A stretch of DNA of 64,000 nt from Candidatus Moanabacter tarae (GCA_003226295.1 CP029803.1:2485001-2549000), one strand, 5' to 3'. Counted from the stretch's first letter, positions 8,589 to 17,856 are shown. Notes: a model not told the origin generated them from the sequence alone. Made by a program: numbers and translations.

Positions 8589-9866
8589 TTGACTTCATCT
8601 TTTTCATATTTTCGTGGCAACCTGCTCGTGCTGATGGTGTCTGGTTCTCTGGGTATGTTCAGCCGAGGTATGGTTTTCCCCTACATACCGCTCTTCATTC
8701 TATCGCTTGGGGGCGAACCCGTTCAAGTGGGTATAGTCTATGCGTTGGGACCTCTCGCCGGTATACTTGTATTCCCGATTGCTGGGTATCTCGCCGATTA
8801 CATGAACCGAGCATGGTTGATAGTTGTTACAGGATATTTTTCAGCTGGAGTGGTATTAATTAATGCGGCGGCTCCGAGCTGGGAATGGGTTGCTCTAGCA
8901 AGCCTGCTGAGGGGTTTTTCGGTCTTCAACTTTCCCGCAGTTTCATCAATTGTCGCAGACTCCCTGAGGCCCGAGCGTCGAGGCCGAGGTATGGCCATCA
9001 TGGCGGCATTGACCAGCCTCCCGGCACTTTTGGCTCCTTGGGCGGCGGGTTCAATGCTTGATGCCTTTGGAGTGGAAGCAGGAATGCGGATTCTCTATGT
9101 TGTGATGGCCTCAGCTTATGGCATTGGAGCAACGATCCAACTCATCTTCCTCAAAGAAACGAGAACACGAACCAAGGATTCGATTCGATTCAGTAATCTC
9201 TCCCGCACATTTAAACGTTCCTACATCGATATTCCTCAAATGGTTAAGAACTTTCCTTCGTCCCTTAGGGGACTTTCGGTGATCATCATTCTCTGCTTCA
9301 TTGCCAACGGAATCGCTAGCCCCTTTTGGGTTATTTACGCTAACACTTTCATTGGGCTATCGTCTGCTCAGTGGGGATTAATTCTTCTAATGGAGACGGC
9401 ATTGAGAGATCTTGCTACAATCCCTGCTGGATTCCTGATTGATCGATTTGGGCGTTCTAGATTCATAATCGGTGCCCTAATCTCCTCGACTGCCATACCT
9501 TTATTCCTTTTGGCTGGAACATTCACGCAGGTCTTAGCAATTCGTTGTCTGGTGGGACTTACCTCAGCTTTTTTTAGTCCCTCGACTTCCGCTTTGCTGG
9601 CGGATCTTGTTCCTAGTGAGATCCGAGGGAGAACTATGGCGGCAATTGGGCGTGGTTCGGTGATGATCGGGGCAGCCTCCGGTGGAACCGGTGGACCGGG
9701 CACGGGTTTTCTCATTGCAGTTCCTCTGATGCTCGCATCTTGGGCGGGTGGTCGACTTTATAGCTGGAATCCAGTTTCGACCTGGCTGTTGGTTTTAGCT
9801 TTGATGGTGGCCGCATTGGCGGTGGCCATCCTTTTCGTCAGGGATCCAAAGAGTGCAGAAGAATAG
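8589..9866 (+). CDS. MFS transporter
   Basis: A 425-residue major facilitator with about 12 hydrophobic segments, located in the inner membrane. The loop motifs GYLADYMNR (between TM2 and TM3) and GFLIDRFGRSR (between TM8 and TM9) are the two copies of the family's D-R-x-G-R signature. A hydrophilic stretch at about 195-220 is the central cytoplasmic loop. The TTG at 8589 is used, since it keeps the first helix whole and an in-frame TAG lies 21 bp upstream; the ATG at 8634 would cut into it. It is the only transporter seen in the first 43 kb, so it may import a substrate (sugar acid or similar) for the neighbouring enzymes. Drug efflux is an alternative. Confidence 0.88.
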   Translation: MTSSFSYFRGNLLVLMVSGSLGMFSRGMVFPYIPLFILSLGGEPVQVGIVYALGPLAGILVFPIAGYLADYMNRAWLIVVTGYFSAGVVLINAAAPSWEWVALASLLRGFSVFNFPAVSSIVADSLRPERRGRGMAIMAALTSLPALLAPWAAGSMLDAFGVEAGMRILYVVMASAYGIGATIQLIFLKETRTRTKDSIRFSNLSRTFKRSYIDIPQMVKNFPSSLRGLSVIIILCFIANGIASPFWVIYANTFIGLSSAQWGLILLMETALRDLATIPAGFLIDRFGRSRFIIGALISSTAIPLFLLAGTFTQVLAIRCLVGLTSAFFSPSTSALLADLVPSEIRGRTMAAIGRGSVMIGAASGGTGGPGTGFLIAVPLMLASWAGGRLYSWNPVSTWLLVLALMVAALAVAILFVRDPKSAEE

Positions 9867-9908
9867 TCTTTCGTAGAAATGCTGCTAATACTACGATCTG
9901 AAGATTGT

Positions 9909-9936
9909 GATTTCTGTGATCAGAATCAGCTTTTTT
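9909..9936 (+). terminator. Rho-independent terminator of the MFS gene
   Basis: GATTTCTG and CAGAATC pair with a single bulged T around a TGAT loop, and the stem is followed by AGC and a run of six T (9931-9936). It lies 43 bp after the MFS stop codon. Confidence 0.65.
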
Positions 9937-10152
9937 GACTTAATCTTTGTGCTTAGGAGAGGCACCGAGATATTTCCTATTAAGAGCCTTAAATAATTCA
10001 GCTCTGGCACCCCAAGATCTAATTTATTTGCGAGTTACCAAGTTCGTCCGATTGACTTTTGAGCAACACCTTCAAAGAGGATTGCTATACGAGGATGCAA
10101 TCCAGACTCTTTACTTCGAAGCTTACGAATTACACCAAGCAAGTTTCATAAT

Positions 10153-11388
10153 TCAGTCACAGATCACTGGACGGAGAGGATTGATTCTAGCTGCTTTAGC
10201 TTTTTCCAAATTGGGAATCTGAATGGGATGCGTAATTGTTCCAGGCACACCTGATTTCCAAACGGCGTGTGCTACAAGGCGTTTTCGAATGCTTCGCGTT
10301 TGACCGTGACAATCTTCCAGATCCATGGTGGCTTTTTCGAGAGCAAGGATGGCAATATCGGCCTCTTGTCCAACGCCGAGAGTTCCAATGCGATCTTCCC
10401 ACCCAATTGCTTTTGCTGGAGTGAAGGTGGAGGCTTCTATGACCGCTTCTAAGGGCATACCGATATGGAGCAGCTTGGACATGACAGTGGGCATGTCATA
10501 TGCGGGCCCTTCATGCGTGAAACAGTGAATATCGGTACTGATGACATCGGGCCAAAATGATTCTGAAGCACAGATCTCACCCACTGTCCAGTTAAACGCT
10601 CCCATCCCATGACCTATGTCGAAAAACACGCCTCTCTCCCGGGCAGCGAGTACGGCAGGATGAATTTTTCTACTGTTCGGATCAATTATGGAGCTACGAT
10701 GTCCGTGAAAAGCGTGCGTGTAGATATCATTCTTCGCCATAGCACCGGGACAGTCATCGAGGGGCACGACGGATAGACTATGGTGTACCATTAGCGGGAG
10801 TCGGGTTTTGGCTGCGGTAGCTAAGGCTCGACGATAGGCTTCATTTTCATTTTTCCCTTTATCCGCCAAAGTATCGCTTAAACGGACTTTTACCCCGACG
10901 AGCAAATCTCGGTTTGCCTCGATGCAATTGACGCAGTCTTCTTCATTAACAAGCTTCAGGGATTCAAGCTCCCCAAGATCAACCCCTCCTGCCAGGCTGC
11001 AAAAGGAGAGGCCAGCTCTCGAAATGTGGAGAAAAGCAAGAAGGCGTGTCCTGGACTGCTTCACGGAAAAAGCGCGGAATCCTGGAAATGTGTCACATCC
11101 GGCACTCCCGGCATCAACTGCAGTAGTGACACCCCGGCCAAGGCAGTAGTGATCGGCGTCCACGCTTAAAGGAGTGGCGTGGTTGTAAACATGAGTGTGA
11201 ATATCGATCAGGCCTGGTGCAACCAGTTTTCCCGTGGCATCATAGGTATCTTCGGCCAACGCGACATCCAGGTTTTCTGCTACCACTTCGATATGACCTG
11301 AGTTAATTCCAATGTCAAAAATTCCGTCAACATCATTGGCTGGGTCGATAACCCGTCCCCCATGGAGAATCCAATCATATTTTTTCAT
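10153..11388 (-). CDS. Amidohydrolase/deacetylase family metallohydrolase
   Basis: A 411-residue amidohydrolase-superfamily protein of the dihydroorotase-like, binuclear type. Metal ligands visible are His64 and His66 (DIHTH), Lys167 (GVKVR, probably carboxylated), His202 (MVHHS), His225 or His228 (THAFHGH) and catalytic Asp286 (STDIH). It matches the group often named amidohydrolase/deacetylase, whose few tested members cleave acyl groups from small hydroxy- or amino-acid derivatives. The start is followed directly by the KKYDWILHGGRVIDP strand typical of the composite beta-domain. It is divergent from the FMN hydroxyacid dehydrogenase, so a pathway deacylation, then oxidation of the freed alpha-hydroxy acid, is an attractive inference. 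Cytoplasmic. Confidence 0.85.
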   Translation of the reverse strand: MKKYDWILHGGRVIDPANDVDGIFDIGINSGHIEVVAENLDVALAEDTYDATGKLVAPGLIDIHTHVYNHATPLSVDADHYCLGRGVTTAVDAGSAGCDTFPGFRAFSVKQSRTRLLAFLHISRAGLSFCSLAGGVDLGELESLKLVNEEDCVNCIEANRDLLVGVKVRLSDTLADKGKNENEAYRRALATAAKTRLPLMVHHSLSVVPLDDCPGAMAKNDIYTHAFHGHRSSIIDPNSRKIHPAVLAARERGVFFDIGHGMGAFNWTVGEICASESFWPDVISTDIHCFTHEGPAYDMPTVMSKLLHIGMPLEAVIEASTFTPAKAIGWEDRIGTLGVGQEADIAILALEKATMDLEDCHGQTRSIRKRLVAHAVWKSGVPGTITHPIQIPNLEKAKAARINPLRPVICD

Positions 11389-11542
11389 TTATTCCCTTTT
11401 TTCGGTTTCCGCCTTTGCCCTGCATCAGTTGCTACTACTCATTAGAATTCCGATTGTAAGAAAGTTAGCCCTTTCTGTCGAATTGACATTATACTCATGC
11501 TTCAGCTTGTTTTCTGAAGAAGGCACCGTCGAGTCTCGATTC

Positions 11543-12700
11543 ATGAAAAAAGAACAGTTATCAAATCTAATGCAAAGGTTTCCCTCTATCAGTGACTTGA
11601 GACAAAGAACTCGGAGGAGGATCCCTCATGTTGCCTGGGAATATCTCGATTGTGGAACCGGCGAAGATCGAGCGGTTAGTCGCAATGTCGAACGTATGGC
11701 TAATGTTACTTTAATCCCCCAGTTTATGAAAGGCGTTCTGACCCCTAAGATTTCAACGCGCTTATTCGGTCGCAATTACCGGGCGCCGATGGGAATTGCC
11801 CCCGTGGGCTTGGGAGGCCTGATGTGGCCCCATATGGAACGTACTTTAGCAAGAACCGCTTCCCGATATTCGATTCCTTATTGTGTGAGTACGGTAGCTG
11901 CAGAATCACTCGAGACTTTGGGTCCGATAATCGGTGATATGGGATGGTTTCAACTTTACCCTCCGCGTGACTTGAAGGTCAGAACCGACTTACTTAAACG
12001 GGCCAAGGATTCAGGATTTACCACTTTGGTTGTGACGGCTGATGTCCCCACATCAAGTCGCCGGGAAAGGACGCTAAGAGCGGGACTGAGGATGCCGCCA
12101 AAGATCACTCCACGTTTCATTTGGGAGGCGTTGAAGCATCCTGTATGGACAATCCAAACCTTGAAGGCGGGATTACCCAAGTTAAAGACGGTAGAAAAGT
12201 ACGCTGACTCGGATAAAACTCACGATGTAGTGGATTACGTCGAGAAGTGCCTCGGAGGTACGCTTTCGTGGGATTACATAAAAGAGCTCCGAGAGGAATG
12301 GGAAGGCCCGCTCGTTATCAAAGGAATTCTTCACCCAGGAGATGCGGAACGGGCAGTCGAGGTGGGAGTGTGTGGTATCCAAGTTTCAAATCATGGAGCT
12401 CGCCAGCTCGATGCCGTGCCTGCGGCTATTGATGTCCTGCCTGAGATTGTAAGGCAGGTTAACGGACGTGCACGAATACTCTTTGATAGTGGCGTAAGAT
12501 CTGGTCTGGATATTATTCGTGCAATTGCGTTGGGTGCTGATTTTGTTTTCCTTGGGCGCGGCTTTATTTACGGAGTAGCTGCATTGGGTGAAATAGGGGG
12601 TGACTATGCCACCGAATTGCTAGAGACGGAGTTGAAAAATTGTATGGTCCAGCTCGGGTGCGAGGAATTATCGGAGCTCCCTGAAACTATAGTAACCTAA
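11543..12700 (+). CDS. FMN-dependent alpha-hydroxy-acid dehydrogenase/oxidase
   Basis: A 385-residue member of the glycolate oxidase / L-lactate dehydrogenase (LldD) / mandelate dehydrogenase family, oxidising an L-2-hydroxy acid to the 2-keto acid with FMN. Motifs are YLDCGTGED near the N-terminus, FQLYPPRD (Tyr139), Lys260 (VIKGIL), the catalytic SNHGARQLD segment (His284, Arg287), and the FMN phosphate site FDSGVRSG and GRGFIYG. The open frame begins at 11312, but the first 77 residues overlap the divergent gene and lack similarity; the ATG at 11543 starts the usual MKKEQ helix. No membrane anchor is seen. The electron acceptor cannot be told. Confidence 0.9.
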   Translation: MKKEQLSNLMQRFPSISDLRQRTRRRIPHVAWEYLDCGTGEDRAVSRNVERMANVTLIPQFMKGVLTPKISTRLFGRNYRAPMGIAPVGLGGLMWPHMERTLARTASRYSIPYCVSTVAAESLETLGPIIGDMGWFQLYPPRDLKVRTDLLKRAKDSGFTTLVVTADVPTSSRRERTLRAGLRMPPKITPRFIWEALKHPVWTIQTLKAGLPKLKTVEKYADSDKTHDVVDYVEKCLGGTLSWDYIKELREEWEGPLVIKGILHPGDAERAVEVGVCGIQVSNHGARQLDAVPAAIDVLPEIVRQVNGRARILFDSGVRSGLDIIRAIALGADFVFLGRGFIYGVAALGEIGGDYATELLETELKNCMVQLGCEELSELPETIVT

Positions 12701-12734
12701 TTCAGGCACAAATTCCAAATTTGAATGTCTTCAA

Positions 12735-12753
12735 GGTCAACGCGGTCTTGACC
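12735..12753. repeat. Short inverted repeat before a PhyH gene
   Basis: GGTCAA and TTGACC are separated by 7 nt, 42 bp upstream of the ATG at 12795. It may be an operator or a weak stem after the FMN enzyme gene. TTGACC also resembles a -35 hexamer. Confidence 0.3.
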
Positions 12754-12794
12754 ATTCTTAAGTAAGATCCTTTCCTTTGTTCTGGGGTCTTACG

Positions 12795-13664
12795 ATGACT
12801 GAAAACGAGAGATATTTATTCGACATTAATGGTTATATTGTCGTACCTGAGGTGCTTTCTATAAAGGAAGTTTCCGAAGCCAATCGAGCGATCGATAAAC
12901 ACTCTGATGAGATTCAGGAGCGTACTGGAGATTTGTCGCTTTCTGGTGTGTCGTCCACTTTGAAGGGAATTGCGGGTCGAGGCGATGTGGGGGGCATGCT
13001 GACGTGGGAGAAACCCTGGTGTGATCCTTTTCGCGCTATGCTGATACACCCTAGAGTCGCGCCTTATTTACAAGCACTGTTGGGCCTTGGGTTTCGAATG
13101 GATCACAAGCCCAACCTAATTACGATGCGAGAAGGGACGGAAGGCCATGTTTTTCATGGATCTTCCGGGCCGGAATTTGATCCTCGCCAATATTATATTG
13201 TGAGAAATGGCCGGATGCATAATGGGTTGATGGTGGCAGCTTGGCAGCTTGCCGACCAAGACGAAGGGGATGGTGGGCTCTGTGTAATCCCAGGTAGCCA
13301 TAAAGGAAATTTCGCCTGTCCTGAGGAGATAAGAAATTTTGAAGCCTATCATGAGTTCATCAAGCAGATCACGGCTAAAGCGGGGGACGTGGTCATATTT
13401 TCAGAAGCTACTACTCACGGGACTTTACCTTGGAGAGCCAAGCACGAGCGGAGGTCTCTACTCTTTCGCTATTCGCCAAGTTGTTTGGCGTACTCAAGCA
13501 GTTATCTTTCTTGGCCGGAAGGGACATTGGACGGGCTAACATCAGAGCAACGAGCGATTCTGGAGCCTCCCTATCATAAGGAATTCAGGGAAAACGAATA
13601 CAACATTCCGCAAACGCGGGATCGTCGGATGGTTGATTATGGGGAAGCTCCTACAAAAGAATAA
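12795..13664 (+). CDS. PhyH-family protein lacking the canonical HxD
   Basis: A 289-residue phytanoyl-CoA dioxygenase-family protein, predicted Fe(II)/2-oxoglutarate type. It has the LFDINGYIVV N-terminus, the CVIPGSHKGNF core motif, distal His208 (TTHG) and Arg219/Arg220 for 2-oxoglutarate. The first metal motif reads His121-Gly-Ser123, so the Asp of HxD is missing; the paralogue at 33251-34072 has His-Cys-Ala at the equivalent place. It may use another ligand, bind the metal as a two-His site as in halogenases, or have lost activity. The ATG at 12795 is preferred to a TTG at 12777. The next gene starts 3 bp after its stop, so the two are translationally coupled. Substrate unknown. Confidence 0.85.
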   Translation: MTENERYLFDINGYIVVPEVLSIKEVSEANRAIDKHSDEIQERTGDLSLSGVSSTLKGIAGRGDVGGMLTWEKPWCDPFRAMLIHPRVAPYLQALLGLGFRMDHKPNLITMREGTEGHVFHGSSGPEFDPRQYYIVRNGRMHNGLMVAAWQLADQDEGDGGLCVIPGSHKGNFACPEEIRNFEAYHEFIKQITAKAGDVVIFSEATTHGTLPWRAKHERRSLLFRYSPSCLAYSSSYLSWPEGTLDGLTSEQRAILEPPYHKEFRENEYNIPQTRDRRMVDYGEAPTKE

Positions 13665-13667
13665 ATC

Positions 13668-14423
13668 ATGGTTGCTAAGAAAAAAGTATTGATCACGGGA
13701 GCCGCAGGTAGAATTGGGACCATTCTTTGGAATGACTGGGAGAAAAATAAATGCTATGAGTTAACTTTAGCAGATCGTGTTGGAATCGAAGGCTCTAAGT
13801 CACGAGTCGAAGTTGGGGATTTACGCGACAGCAGATTTGCTAAAAGGATTTGTGAAAAGCAGGATGTAGTTGTGTCACTTGCTTATTTGCGACCAGAGAA
13901 TGTTGGAGAAGAAAATGGAGGCATGACGGATATCGGCATGCAGATGCAGCTTTTTGAAGCCGCTCATCAAGCGGATGCAGGCAAGATTATTTTCGCAAGC
14001 TCTAACCATGCTAGTGGTTGGAATGAGATGCACGACGGGCCACCTCTTTTTTCGACTGTTGATCAAATCAACCCTGATAGTTGGTATGGAGCCATGAAGT
14101 GTATGGCAGAGGCGGCGGGCAAGTATCTAGTGAATGTATGCGATCGTCGCTTCGTTGGAATTCGTATTGGCACCGTGAATGGAGAATCCAAGCCAAAGTG
14201 CATTCGACATTGCAGTACTTTATTGGCTCCGGTTGATGCTGCGCAACTATTTGGTCTGGCGGTGGATTACGAAGGACGAAAGAAATTTCTTCTCGTATAC
14301 GGCGCTTCCGACAATGTGCACGAAGAGCGGAAAGGATTCCTTGATCTTTCAATTGCTAAAGAAGTATTAGGTTACAAACCTAAAGTAAATATCATGAGTT
14401 TTCATGACCAATGTGTGGAATGA
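13668..14423 (+). CDS. NAD-dependent epimerase/dehydratase (uronate dehydrogenase-like)
   Basis: A 251-residue extended SDR with the Rossmann motif GAAGRIG (11-17), a SSNH strand (Ser111/Ser112) and the catalytic Tyr140-Gly-Ala-Met-Lys144. The size and the ITGAAGRIG...SSNHASG...YGAMK pattern resemble uronate dehydrogenases, which oxidise uronic acids to aldarolactones; sugar epimerase is the alternative. It sits 3 bp after the PhyH gene, showing a two-gene operon. If it is a uronate dehydrogenase it would feed the enolase-family sugar-acid dehydratases elsewhere in the region; that link is inference. Confidence 0.8.
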   Translation: MVAKKKVLITGAAGRIGTILWNDWEKNKCYELTLADRVGIEGSKSRVEVGDLRDSRFAKRICEKQDVVVSLAYLRPENVGEENGGMTDIGMQMQLFEAAHQADAGKIIFASSNHASGWNEMHDGPPLFSTVDQINPDSWYGAMKCMAEAAGKYLVNVCDRRFVGIRIGTVNGESKPKCIRHCSTLLAPVDAAQLFGLAVDYEGRKKFLLVYGASDNVHEERKGFLDLSIAKEVLGYKPKVNIMSFHDQCVE

Positions 14424-14586
14424 AGAATTTCAGCTAAATGATCTATCAAGTTGAATTTAGATGGTTGTGATCGTAAAGTACAACAAAGGAAAAGGACGGG
14501 AACGTTGATAGGAAGAAAAGCCGCCATCACGAATTTTGGTTTTTAAAGGCTTAGTTTCCCGGGACGGATCTCAAAATGACAATATT

Positions 14587-15693
14587 ATGCTAGAACGGTT
14601 TAGAGTTTCAGATAGGGATTGTATTTACATAAAGGAGAAGCGAATCAGGGCAGCTGTAGAAACATTGTTCCATAAGATGGGACTCGACAATAGAGGCGCT
14701 GCTGCTGCTGCTGATGTGCTTGTCAAGAGTGATCTTATGGGCGTCGAATCACATGGCGTTTCCAATATGCTACGCCGATATATTGAGCGATATCAGGCTG
14801 GGACATTAAATCCGAGCCCAGAGCCGACGATCGTCAGAGAAACTGCGACTACGGCAAGTGTGGACGGAGATGGTGGACTTGGAATTCACATCGGGGCAAA
14901 GATGATGGGAATTGCAATTGAAAAGGCGCGGCGCAGCGGAATGGGTGCAGTATCGGTATCTCATAGCGGGCATTTAGGTGCCTGTGGTTACTTTGCGCTG
15001 CAAGCAGCAGAGGCGGATATGATCGGAGTATGCATGACTGGGGGATTCTCGGGCGATAATGCAGCTCACGGGATGGTTCCTACTTTCGGTGCCCAATCTC
15101 GTTTGGGTACAAACCCTATTGCCTGGGCAGCTCCAGCTAAAAACCGAGCACCGTTTTTATTCGATGTTGCCACGACCCAGGTAGCGGGAAACAAGCTCAT
15201 TCTTGCTGAGAGATTGAAAGCGGAACTTGATCCCGCATGGATAGCGAGAAGAGACGGCACGCCAATAATGGAAAAGGGGCTAGTGCCTGAAGAATTCTTC
15301 CTACTTCCTTTTGGGGGAACCCGTGAGAATGGATCACACAAAGGATACGGATTTGGTATTATTAGTGCCATTATGTGCCAGACGTTGGCTGGGTCAGGCT
15401 TGCAAGGAAAGAGTACAAAGTGGGGGAATGGGCACCATTTTTTTGCTGCTTACCAGATCGAAGCATTCTGTGATTTAGAGGAGTTTAAGTGCAATCTTGA
15501 CGAAGCTTTGGATCGGCTAGCTAATACCCCACCAGCACCGGGACATGAACGCGTAATCTATCCCGGTCAGGATGAAGCCGAGGAGTTTAATAAACGAACA
15601 GAGGAGGGAATTCCTTATCATACCGAAGTAATCAACTGGTTCCACCAGATCGGGAAGGAGTTGAACATCGCGATCGATCTTCCTGAGCAGTAA
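14587..15693 (+). CDS. Malate/L-lactate dehydrogenase-type (LDH2 family) oxidoreductase
   Basis: A 368-residue NAD(P)-dependent 2-hydroxyacid or imine reductase of the LDH2/malate-ureidoglycolate dehydrogenase fold. Signature pieces are VKSDLMGVESHGVSN, VSHSGHLGACGYFA, LGTNPIAWAAPA and GSHKGYGFG. Members act on malate, L-sulfolactate, ureidoglycolate, 2,3-diketogulonate or cyclic imino acids, so the substrate is open. A TTG at 14536 would add 17 residues; the ATG at 14587 fits the family better. It lies 163 bp after the epimerase on the same strand and converges on an esterase gene. Confidence 0.88.
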   Translation: MLERFRVSDRDCIYIKEKRIRAAVETLFHKMGLDNRGAAAAADVLVKSDLMGVESHGVSNMLRRYIERYQAGTLNPSPEPTIVRETATTASVDGDGGLGIHIGAKMMGIAIEKARRSGMGAVSVSHSGHLGACGYFALQAAEADMIGVCMTGGFSGDNAAHGMVPTFGAQSRLGTNPIAWAAPAKNRAPFLFDVATTQVAGNKLILAERLKAELDPAWIARRDGTPIMEKGLVPEEFFLLPFGGTRENGSHKGYGFGIISAIMCQTLAGSGLQGKSTKWGNGHHFFAAYQIEAFCDLEEFKCNLDEALDRLANTPPAPGHERVIYPGQDEAEEFNKRTEEGIPYHTEVINWFHQIGKELNIAIDLPEQ

Positions 15694-15717
15694 TTAGGGT
15701 TTGGAAGTCGCCGAGTT

Positions 15718-15745
15718 GGGGAAGAAGATATAGGTTTCCCCTTTA
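15718..15745. terminator. Hairpin between convergent genes
   Basis: GGGGAA (15718-15723) pairs with TTCCCC (15736-15741) and is followed by TTTATG. It lies between the LDH2-type gene and the convergent esterase gene. The T run is short. Confidence 0.4.
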
Positions 15746-15767
15746 TGCTGTTTCAAGCGGAGTACTG

Positions 15768-16739
15768 TCACTTCTTGAGAAATAGGCCAAACCAGTTGGC
15801 CATCCATTCGAAGTACTCTAGAAGAAAACGGTGACTACCCTTTGGTTGGTGGACCTTGAAACGCTCCGAGTATCCCGCAGCGGCATAAGACTTGCTGACG
15901 GCTAGCGCAAGATTATCAACTCCCTTACGCGGCATGTCTTCATCCTCAGTCGGGGCTACTATCATGAAAGGGCGGGGCGGTATGCAAGCGGCTGCTAACT
16001 CGGGGTGATCAAAGTAGCGAAGCATATGTGGAATATAGAAGTAGCCACTGTGTCGGTCGGAGTCCCCATGCTGAATTACGGCGGCCAGGCTTCCTAAGCC
16101 TCCGCACAACGGAACACCAGCTGCGATCCAAGAAGCGCAGGCCATAGCATACCAGGTCGCATTCCCTCCCAGCGAAAAGCCTGTAAGTCCAATCCTATTG
16201 GGATCAACATTTGGCGTCGATGCAAGTATGCGGGCCGCCTTAAGTGTCTCTTCAACAAGTAGACCCATTTGGGTACGCCCATAGGGTTGTAGGAGTTTCT
16301 GTTCAGTCGCCCATTCTTTGGGGTTAGGGCATCGAGATAGGGAACCTTTTGGAGTGATCGAAAGGGTGGCAAAGCCGCGGGTGGTCAATTCTCGCGCCCA
16401 TCCGAACAAACGACCTTCCCGAGATTCGTAAAAACTGGAATTGGCAAGATCTTCAGCACATCCGCGAGTGCCGGGAATGCAGACGATCCCAGCGCGATTA
16501 CTTGTGCAGTTAGTGCGGGGTATCATAAGAATTCCGGGAACAGATTCTTCGAGCGAATTCCGATATGATATATGAGTGGTTTTGATTTGCTCAGTTTTCA
16601 TTTCGCGTATCGAATCGTACCCAACTTTGATAGGAATTTCATCGAGCCCGAGGAGTTCCACGAGTTTGTCGCGAATGTGTAGCTTTTCGATCTGTATAGG
16701 ATGGTATGGATGGAAATTTGGTGGAAAAGGGGAAGCCAT
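15768..16739 (-). CDS. Alpha/beta hydrolase (acetyl-xylan-esterase/dienelactone-hydrolase type)
   Basis: A 323-residue serine hydrolase. The nucleophile elbow is GFSLGG with Ser189; His303 (GSHRF) and an acid in TEDEDMP (about 264-268) complete the likely triad. IVCIPGTRG forms the oxyanion strand. The layout matches the AXE7/abhydrolase-7 group found with sugar-degradation genes, which removes acyl groups from carbohydrates. No signal peptide is present, so it would act inside the cell. It is transcribed toward the LDH2 gene and away from the HpaI aldolase gene. Confidence 0.82.
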   Translation of the reverse strand: MASPFPPNFHPYHPIQIEKLHIRDKLVELLGLDEIPIKVGYDSIREMKTEQIKTTHISYRNSLEESVPGILMIPRTNCTSNRAGIVCIPGTRGCAEDLANSSFYESREGRLFGWARELTTRGFATLSITPKGSLSRCPNPKEWATEQKLLQPYGRTQMGLLVEETLKAARILASTPNVDPNRIGLTGFSLGGNATWYAMACASWIAAGVPLCGGLGSLAAVIQHGDSDRHSGYFYIPHMLRYFDHPELAAACIPPRPFMIVAPTEDEDMPRKGVDNLALAVSKSYAAAGYSERFKVHQPKGSHRFLLEYFEWMANWFGLFLKK

Positions 16740-17121
16740 TGATTTATCGATGATGTCAGTGAGATTAATTTTAAGTAGCAGGGATCATCCTTTACAATGA
16801 TTTAACAAAGAACTTTGCAGATCATTCAACTCGAGTAATATGGTAAATGTTATTTTTGCTGAGGTTTATAGACTTACCTATACGTAAGGAAAAGAGCCGA
16901 CGGAGTGATTTTACTTTCATTGGGCTTTGACGGGCAAGGATACGATTTCGGTTCTTCCTAATCTTGCTTAACCTTTATTCTTTCAGTTTACCGAACTCAC
17001 GGATCGACCTAGTATCTGTATTAGAGAAATAGGCTTGGAACTAGAGAAACTGAGAGAAGGCGGTAGTTTAGAATTACAAGGCTAGCTTGACTTCCGTTGA
17101 TGCGGTCAGATTATTTGTTCT
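16740..17121. other. Divergent intergenic region with an imperfect palindrome
   Basis: This 382-bp gap separates the esterase (minus) and aldolase (plus) genes. The 16-bp near-palindrome CTTACCTATACGTAAG lies at 16873-16888 with one mismatched pair and could be an operator. CAAAG-AA-CTTTG near 16805-16816 is a small hairpin. No gene was recognised. Confidence 0.4.
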
Positions 17122-17856
17122 ATGGTACCTAATCGAATCTTAGAGAGAGCAGCAAAGAACGAAAAAGCACTGGGCCTTAGTTTAACGCATTGTTCGGGCG
17201 AACTCGTAGAGTTGGCAGGGAGAATGGGGCTCGATTTTGTTGATTTTGATGGCCAACACTCGCCGGTGACGCCAGCGGAAATTGGGGAGATGTGTCGCAT
17301 TGCGGATGCGCTCGGAATTACTGTTATGATGCGAATCCCCGACGGACGGGAGAGTACAATTCTAAGCTTTCTAGATAGAGGAGTTAGGGGTATCACAGTA
17401 CCCAACCTACTTACCAAGGAGGAAGCCGAATTGCTGGTCAAATACACATATTTCGCTCCTTTGGGGTTGAGAAGTGCGACCAGTATACCAACAATGCACA
17501 GCCAGGTGGATAACGATAGTATTCGTCTTTTCAAGGACGTTAATGCGAATACTCTTTTGGTGCCGCAGCTTGAGAGTATTGTGGCTCTGGAAAATCTCGA
17601 AGAGATTCTTTCCGTAGAGGGAATCAACTATTTCGCCGCTGGACGGGAGGATATGGCTCAGAGTTTAGGCCTTCCGGGACAGCCGGGTCATGCCAAAGTT
17701 ACTGAGGCCTATGAGAAAATTGACGAAAAACTGCATGCGGCAGGCAAGAAGTTGATAGCAGAAGTGGTTGAGAGTGTCTCAACGTTCATGTTGACCAAAG
17801 ACGCGATTTCAAAGCTCTTAAAGCAACACGGCCGCGAATCGAAATTGGGGTGGTAG
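17122..17856 (+). CDS. HpcH/HpaI-family class II aldolase
   Basis: A 244-residue TIM-barrel pyruvate aldolase. VDFDGQHSP (His46) and MMRIPDG (Arg71) match the active-site motifs of HpaI/GarL, and VPQLES gives the metal-binding Glu. The family splits 2-keto-3-deoxy or 4-hydroxy-2-oxo acids into pyruvate (or oxaloacetate) and an aldehyde. That fits as the step after enolase-family sugar-acid dehydratases, whose products are 2-keto-3-deoxy acids. It is followed after 73 bp by the M19-like gene on the same strand. The exact aldehyde product is unknown. Confidence 0.88.
   Translation: MVPNRILERAAKNEKALGLSLTHCSGELVELAGRMGLDFVDFDGQHSPVTPAEIGEMCRIADALGITVMMRIPDGRESTILSFLDRGVRGITVPNLLTKEEAELLVKYTYFAPLGLRSATSIPTMHSQVDNDSIRLFKDVNANTLLVPQLESIVALENLEEILSVEGINYFAAGREDMAQSLGLPGQPGHAKVTEAYEKIDEKLHAAGKKLIAEVVESVSTFMLTKDAISKLLKQHGRESKLGW

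Noticed and set aside
8252-8620. 122-codon minus-strand open frame
   Set aside because: It overlaps the MFS start, has odd composition and no recognisable motif; probably chance in an intergenic stretch.
9947-10222. 91-codon plus-strand open frame between the MFS and amidohydrolase genes
   Set aside because: It has a non-ATG start, overlaps the end of the opposite amidohydrolase gene, lies over the MFS terminator tail and has no recognisable family pattern.
11312-11542. Upstream extension of the FMN dehydrogenase frame with a hydrophobic stretch resembling a membrane helix
   Set aside because: It overlaps the divergent amidohydrolase gene and has no family similarity; the hydrophobic run comes from AT-rich non-coding sequence.
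17106-17627. 173-codon minus-strand open frame
   Set aside because: Antisense to the HpaI aldolase gene; Ser/Arg-rich shadow.
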